A DNA stretch of 9,478 bases from Planctomycetota bacterium (lineage in GTDB: Bacteria > Planctomycetota > UBA1135), in assembly GCA_003501525.1 (NCBI GenBank), contig DNPI01000018.1, positions 1-9,478 on the forward strand, in the 5' to 3' direction. Positions 6,979-9,478 of the stretch are shown piece after piece. The notes under the pieces were generated by a model, which saw only the letters and a list, made by a program, of their open reading frames with translations, was not told where the DNA came from and did not search any database. Position numbers and translations under genes: made by a program. The first letter of the stretch is position 1; each line of letters begins with the position of its first letter.

Positions 6979-8291
6979 GCCTGAGCTCGACCCCTCCAGA
7001 CCTCACCATTAGGCCAAGAAAACGCTTCAATAGATTCAGATTTCATGGCTACTCCATAACCAGGAGCGTCAGGGAGGAGATAACGACCATTTTCTACTTT
7101 TGCTGGATTTTGGAAATGTTCGTGCAAATGGTCGACCCATTCACCAACGCGACCGGTCATCGAACCCGAAACACAAAGAAAATCTATCGCTAATAAATGG
7201 GAAACATGCTCACAAAGCCCAACACCTCCAGCGTGCGGACACACTGGTACACCAGCTTTCGCGGCCATGAGCATTACAGCTAGCACTTCATTGAGTCCAC
7301 CAAGGCGACATGAATCAATTTGGCAAAAGGCAATTGCCTCAGCCTGAAGAAGTTGCTTAAACACAACCCTGTTTGCGCATTGCTCGCCTGTCGCCACGCC
7401 TATTGGCGAAACCGCTCTTGCAATAGCCGCATGCCCCAAGACATCGTCTGGCGAAGTCGGCTCTTCAATCCACAGCGGTTGAAATTCAGCGAGACCTTCC
7501 ATCCAAGCCATCGCCTCTGGGACACTCCATTTCTGGTTTGCATCCATCATCAGCTGCCTTTCTGGACCAATTACCTGGCGAATCACAGCAGCCCGACGCC
7601 TGTCATCGTCGAGATTAGAGCCAACTTTCATTTTGAACCAATCCCACCCTTCCTCTAGGCCCTGCTTGCAAAGGCGCTTGATTTTGGCATCGTCATAACC
7701 CAGCCAACCAACTGAGGTTATGTACGCTGGGTAGCCCTTAGAACGAATTTCCTTTTCCCGTTCCGGCTGACTCGATTTCCCCTTTTGTAATATCTCAAAG
7801 GCCTCCTCTCGCGACAAAAAATCCTCGATATAGCGAAAATCCACGCAATCGACCAATTCAGAGGGAGTCATGTCCGCCACTAGCTTCCATAGTGGCTTTC
7901 CTTCTGCGCGAGCAGTTAAATCCCAAATCGCATTGACAACAGCAGCGGTGGCCAAATGGATGGCCCCTTTTTCTGGGCCAATCCAGCGTAATTGGGGCTC
8001 GCTCGTCAAGCCACGCCAAAAAGAAGCCCAATCTCCCCGAATCTCCGCGAGGCTCCTACCAACGATGAGCGGCTCCAGTGCCCGCACCGCTTGAACAACA
8101 ACTTCTGTCCCCCTGCCTAAAGTAAATGCAAGTCCGTGACCTTTTAAACCTGGAACACTGGTCCCCAACACCAGATAAGCTGCCGAATAGTCAGGGTCGG
8201 TGTGCATCGCATCAGACCCGTCTCCTGACTCAGATGTTGGAAATCTGATATCCGTGACCTCCAAGCTATCGATAGTTATGGGAGCTTCCAT
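6975..8291 (-). CDS. fucD: L-fuconate dehydratase (enolase superfamily)
   Basis: This 438-residue protein matches L-fuconate dehydratase and its animal relative ENOSF1 along its length. Identifying stretches include GSDAMHTDPDYSAAY (25-39), LRWIGPEKG (101-109), ATGEQCANRV (300-309) and CPHAGGVGLCEH (351-362). The catalytic set is complete: K220 and K222 (KMK), metal ligands D250, E276 (WIEEP) and E303 (GEQ), the dyad D326 and H353, and E384 (VGEWVDHLHEH). From memory, the Xanthomonas campestris enzyme uses K220, D248, E274, E301, D324, H351 and E382, a constant offset of two. It dehydrates L-fuconate to 2-keto-3-deoxy-L-fuconate, Mg-dependent and cytoplasmic. It is the first gene of the unit; its ATG at 8291 has no Shine-Dalgarno and lies 46 nt from the divergent transporter gene. 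Some family members also accept other sugar acids of related configuration. Confidence 0.96.
   Translation of the reverse strand: MEAPITIDSLEVTDIRFPTSESGDGSDAMHTDPDYSAAYLVLGTSVPGLKGHGLAFTLGRGTEVVVQAVRALEPLIVGRSLAEIRGDWASFWRGLTSEPQLRWIGPEKGAIHLATAAVVNAIWDLTARAEGKPLWKLVADMTPSELVDCVDFRYIEDFLSREEAFEILQKGKSSQPEREKEIRSKGYPAYITSVGWLGYDDAKIKRLCKQGLEEGWDWFKMKVGSNLDDDRRRAAVIRQVIGPERQLMMDANQKWSVPEAMAWMEGLAEFQPLWIEEPTSPDDVLGHAAIARAVSPIGVATGEQCANRVVFKQLLQAEAIAFCQIDSCRLGGLNEVLAVMLMAAKAGVPVCPHAGGVGLCEHVSHLLAIDFLCVSGSMTGRVGEWVDHLHEHFQNPAKVENGRYLLPDAPGYGVAMKSESIEAFSWPNGEVWRGRAQA
6991..6997 (-). promoter_or_regulatory. Possible Shine-Dalgarno GGAGGGG for the lactonase
   Basis: On the minus strand GGAGGGG lies 12 nt before the lactonase ATG, within the 3' end of fucD. 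The spacing is longer than ideal, so coupling through the ATGA overlap may also contribute. Confidence 0.4.
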
Positions 8292-8337
8292 CTGATATGC
8301 AAAGGCTATCCGCGCCGCAGCCTATACTCCGACATTG
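8292..8337. promoter_or_regulatory. Divergent promoter region between fucD and the transporter operon
   Basis: These 46 nt are the only space between two divergent start codons. A 5-bp inverted repeat, AGGCT at 8303-8307 and AGCCT at 8319-8323, spans 21 nt and could be a small operator, though arms this short can occur by chance. Neither gene has a recognisable Shine-Dalgarno here. The fucD promoter may lie partly inside the transporter gene; I could not fix it. Joint control of both operons from this spot is likely, but no regulator gene is in the window. Confidence 0.5.
8323..8328 (+). promoter_or_regulatory. Candidate -10 element TATACT for the transporter operon
   Basis: TATACT matches the sigma-70 -10 consensus at five of six bases. 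Transcription would start about 7 nt downstream, near 8335, only a few bases before the ATG at 8338, implying a leaderless or nearly leaderless message. No good -35 box is seen at 16-18 nt upstream. Confidence 0.4.
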
Positions 8338-9315
8338 ATGCAGCTACGCCTTCTACTGCTACCTCTGCTCTGCGCTTCCTTTAGTTGCCAGGAGGAGACA
8401 TCAAGCTCCAAACAGAAAACTGTGGAGCCTCCTGTCATTGCAATGATCCCGAAAGGGACAACCCATTCCTTTTGGAAATCGGTGGAAAAAGGAGCTCGTA
8501 CAGCTGCAGACGCACATGGAGTGGAGTTGATTTGGAAAGGGCCCCTAAAGGAAAACGACCGCGCCCAGCAAATCCAACTAGTACAGCAATTTTTAACTCA
8601 AAGAGTAGACGGCCTACTCCTCGCCCCACTTGACCATAAGGCCCTCAAAGCTCCTGTTTTAAGGGCTAAAGCTCAAGGAGTTCCAGTGGTCATTTTCGAT
8701 TCAGCGCTCGAAGGGCAACCAGGTGAAGATTATTTAAGTTTGGTTGCAACGGACAACTTCGAAGCCGGGAAATTGGGAGGTCAGCAAATGCATAAACTTC
8801 TAAACGGAACTGGCAAAGTGGTTTTACTGCGCTATCAGGTTGGATCCGCCAGCACCACTCGAAGAGAGGAAGGTTTTTTAGAGGCGGTACAGGCAGGAGG
8901 GGGTATCGAAATATCGGTTAGCAATAGATGGGCTGGCCCCACTGTCGGAGACGCAAAAAATGAATCCCTCAACTTAATGGGCCGTTTACGCGAAGCAGAC
9001 GGCGTTTTCTGTTGCTGCGAACCAGTAGCAGCGGGAATGCTTTTAGCTCTTCGCCAAGAAGGCTTGGCGGGCAAAATCAAGTTCGTCGGATTTGACTCTT
9101 CGCCCCTTTTGCTCGACGGGCTAAAGAAAGGAGAAATCGATGCCCTAGTCATCCAAAATCCAAAAAAGATGGGGGCCCTTGCTGTTACGACGATGATTGA
9201 TTACATAAAAGGGAGCGACTCTAGCCAGTCCACAAACACTTTTGTTGATACAGGGACTGCTGTGGTCACGCTGCAAAACCTGCATAATCCAGAAATCAAA
9301 GAACTACTGGAATGA
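8338..9315 (+). CDS. RbsB-like sugar ABC transporter substrate-binding lipoprotein
   Basis: This 325-residue protein is a type-1 periplasmic sugar-binding protein. The N-terminus MQLRLLLLPLLCASFSC has a short charged start, a hydrophobic core and a candidate lipidation cysteine C17; the lipobox (SFSC) is non-canonical. A Ser/Glu/Lys-rich linker follows, and the mature domain begins near 32. Family features are THSFWKSVEKGA (42-53, aromatic binding residues F45 and W46), VDGLLLAPLD (90-99), GVPVVIFDSAL (114-124), ATDNFEAG (137-144), RREEGF (175-180), VGFDSSP (250-256) and VIQNP (271-275). A TTG directly precedes the ATG at 8338; I prefer ATG. An unusual run of three cysteines (C225-C227) lies in the second lobe. 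It overlaps the ATPase gene as ATGA. Divergence from the fucose operon suggests L-fucose or a similar sugar as ligand, which sequence alone cannot prove. Confidence 0.92.
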   Translation: MQLRLLLLPLLCASFSCQEETSSSKQKTVEPPVIAMIPKGTTHSFWKSVEKGARTAADAHGVELIWKGPLKENDRAQQIQLVQQFLTQRVDGLLLAPLDHKALKAPVLRAKAQGVPVVIFDSALEGQPGEDYLSLVATDNFEAGKLGGQQMHKLLNGTGKVVLLRYQVGSASTTRREEGFLEAVQAGGGIEISVSNRWAGPTVGDAKNESLNLMGRLREADGVFCCCEPVAAGMLLALRQEGLAGKIKFVGFDSSPLLLDGLKKGEIDALVIQNPKKMGALAVTTMIDYIKGSDSSQSTNTFVDTGTAVVTLQNLHNPEIKELLE

Positions 9316-9478
9316 AACATCTCCGGATGCAAGGCATCCGAAAGACCTTCGGAGCCACTCTTGCCTTAAACGGCGTCGACCTCGACATTAAGCCGGGCGA
9401 AATCCACGCGTTAGTAGGTGAAAACGGAGCGGGGAAAAGCACCCTTATGCGCATCCTCTCTGGAGCCATTCAACCTGA
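9312..9478 (+). CDS. RbsA-like sugar ABC transporter ATPase, N-terminal fragment (cut by window end)
   Basis: The reading frame opens at an ATG overlapping the stop of the binding-protein gene (ATGA) and runs off the window after 55 codons. The translation shows an ABC ATPase start: IRKTFGATLALNGVDLDI (9-26), PGEIHALVGENGAGKST containing Walker A (36-44), then LMRILSGA (45-52). The GENGAGKST form and the close match to sugar-import ATPases of the RbsA/MglA group suggest a double-domain protein of about 500 residues, but only the beginning is visible. It would energise uptake of the sugar bound by the preceding lipoprotein; permease genes are expected downstream. No strong Shine-Dalgarno is seen, so translation is probably coupled. 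Confidence 0.93.
   Translation, partial: MKHLRMQGIRKTFGATLALNGVDLDIKPGEIHALVGENGAGKSTLMRILSGAIQP

Larger units (their letters stand above)
386..8291 (-). other. Predicted eight-gene L-fucose-to-pyruvate operon
   Basis: Eight genes on the minus strand are joined by ATGA overlaps at 6975-6978, 6136-6139, 3979-3982, 3266-3269, 1896-1899 and 1288-1291, with one 25-nt gap at 5137-5161. There is no room for an internal intergenic promoter or terminator, so a single transcript starting near 8292-8337 is the simplest reading. The order is fucD, lactonase, SDR, zinc dehydrogenase, lutA, lutB, lutC, FAH-family hydrolase. Single-transcript status is an inference from spacing. Confidence 0.82.

Noticed and set aside
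6975..8291. Alternative identities for the enolase-superfamily protein (rhamnonate, galactonate or gluconate dehydratase, or a racemase)
   Set aside because: The N-terminal GSDAMHTDPDYSAAY segment and all catalytic residues match L-fuconate dehydratase and ENOSF1 over the whole length.
386..9478. Signs of a defence system, phage, transposon or CRISPR array
   Set aside because: Every stretch is accounted for by metabolic and transport genes; no transposase, integrase, terminal repeats or spaced direct repeats were seen.

Overview
The window is compact, gene-dense bacterial DNA of roughly balanced base composition. A predicted lipoprotein and an LldEFG/LutABC-type lactate oxidase suggest a respiring heterotroph with a two-membrane envelope. 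The gene mix (L-fuconate dehydratase, LutABC, RbsB-like sugar transport) would fit an algal-polysaccharide or mucin sugar user, for example a marine Verrucomicrobiota or Planctomycetota. That placement is a guess: no phylogenetic marker is present.

Layout. Positions 1-389 (+) hold the C-terminal half of a CutC-family protein. Positions 386-8291 (-) hold one tight eight-gene unit, transcribed right to left: L-fuconate dehydratase (fucD), L-fuconolactonase, an extended SDR dehydrogenase, a zinc MDR dehydrogenase, lutA, lutB, lutC and a fumarylacetoacetate-hydrolase-family (FAH) protein. Six of its seven junctions are 4-nt ATGA overlaps; the seventh is a 25-nt gap. Positions 8338-9478 (+) hold the start of a divergent sugar ABC transporter operon: a sugar-binding lipoprotein, then a cut-off RbsA-like ATPase, also joined by ATGA. 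Only 46 nt separate the two divergent start codons. No gene-free stretch exceeds 46 nt, and I saw no RNA genes, mobile elements, CRISPR arrays or long repeats.

How the genes fit together. The set matches the non-phosphorylative (oxidative) L-fucose pathway: L-fucose -> L-fuconolactone (a dehydrogenase) -> L-fuconate (lactonase) -> 2-keto-3-deoxy-L-fuconate (FucD) -> 2,4-diketo-3-deoxy-L-fuconate (the other dehydrogenase) -> pyruvate + L-lactate (FAH-family hydrolase). LutABC, placed inside the same unit, would oxidise that L-lactate to a second pyruvate. The window therefore appears to encode a self-contained 'L-fucose to two pyruvates' cassette with a divergent transporter as the likely uptake system. 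The two dehydrogenases belong to families (extended SDR and zinc MDR) that, as far as I recall, differ from the classical SDR and aldo-keto reductase enzymes described for these steps, so their assignment to the two oxidation steps is open.
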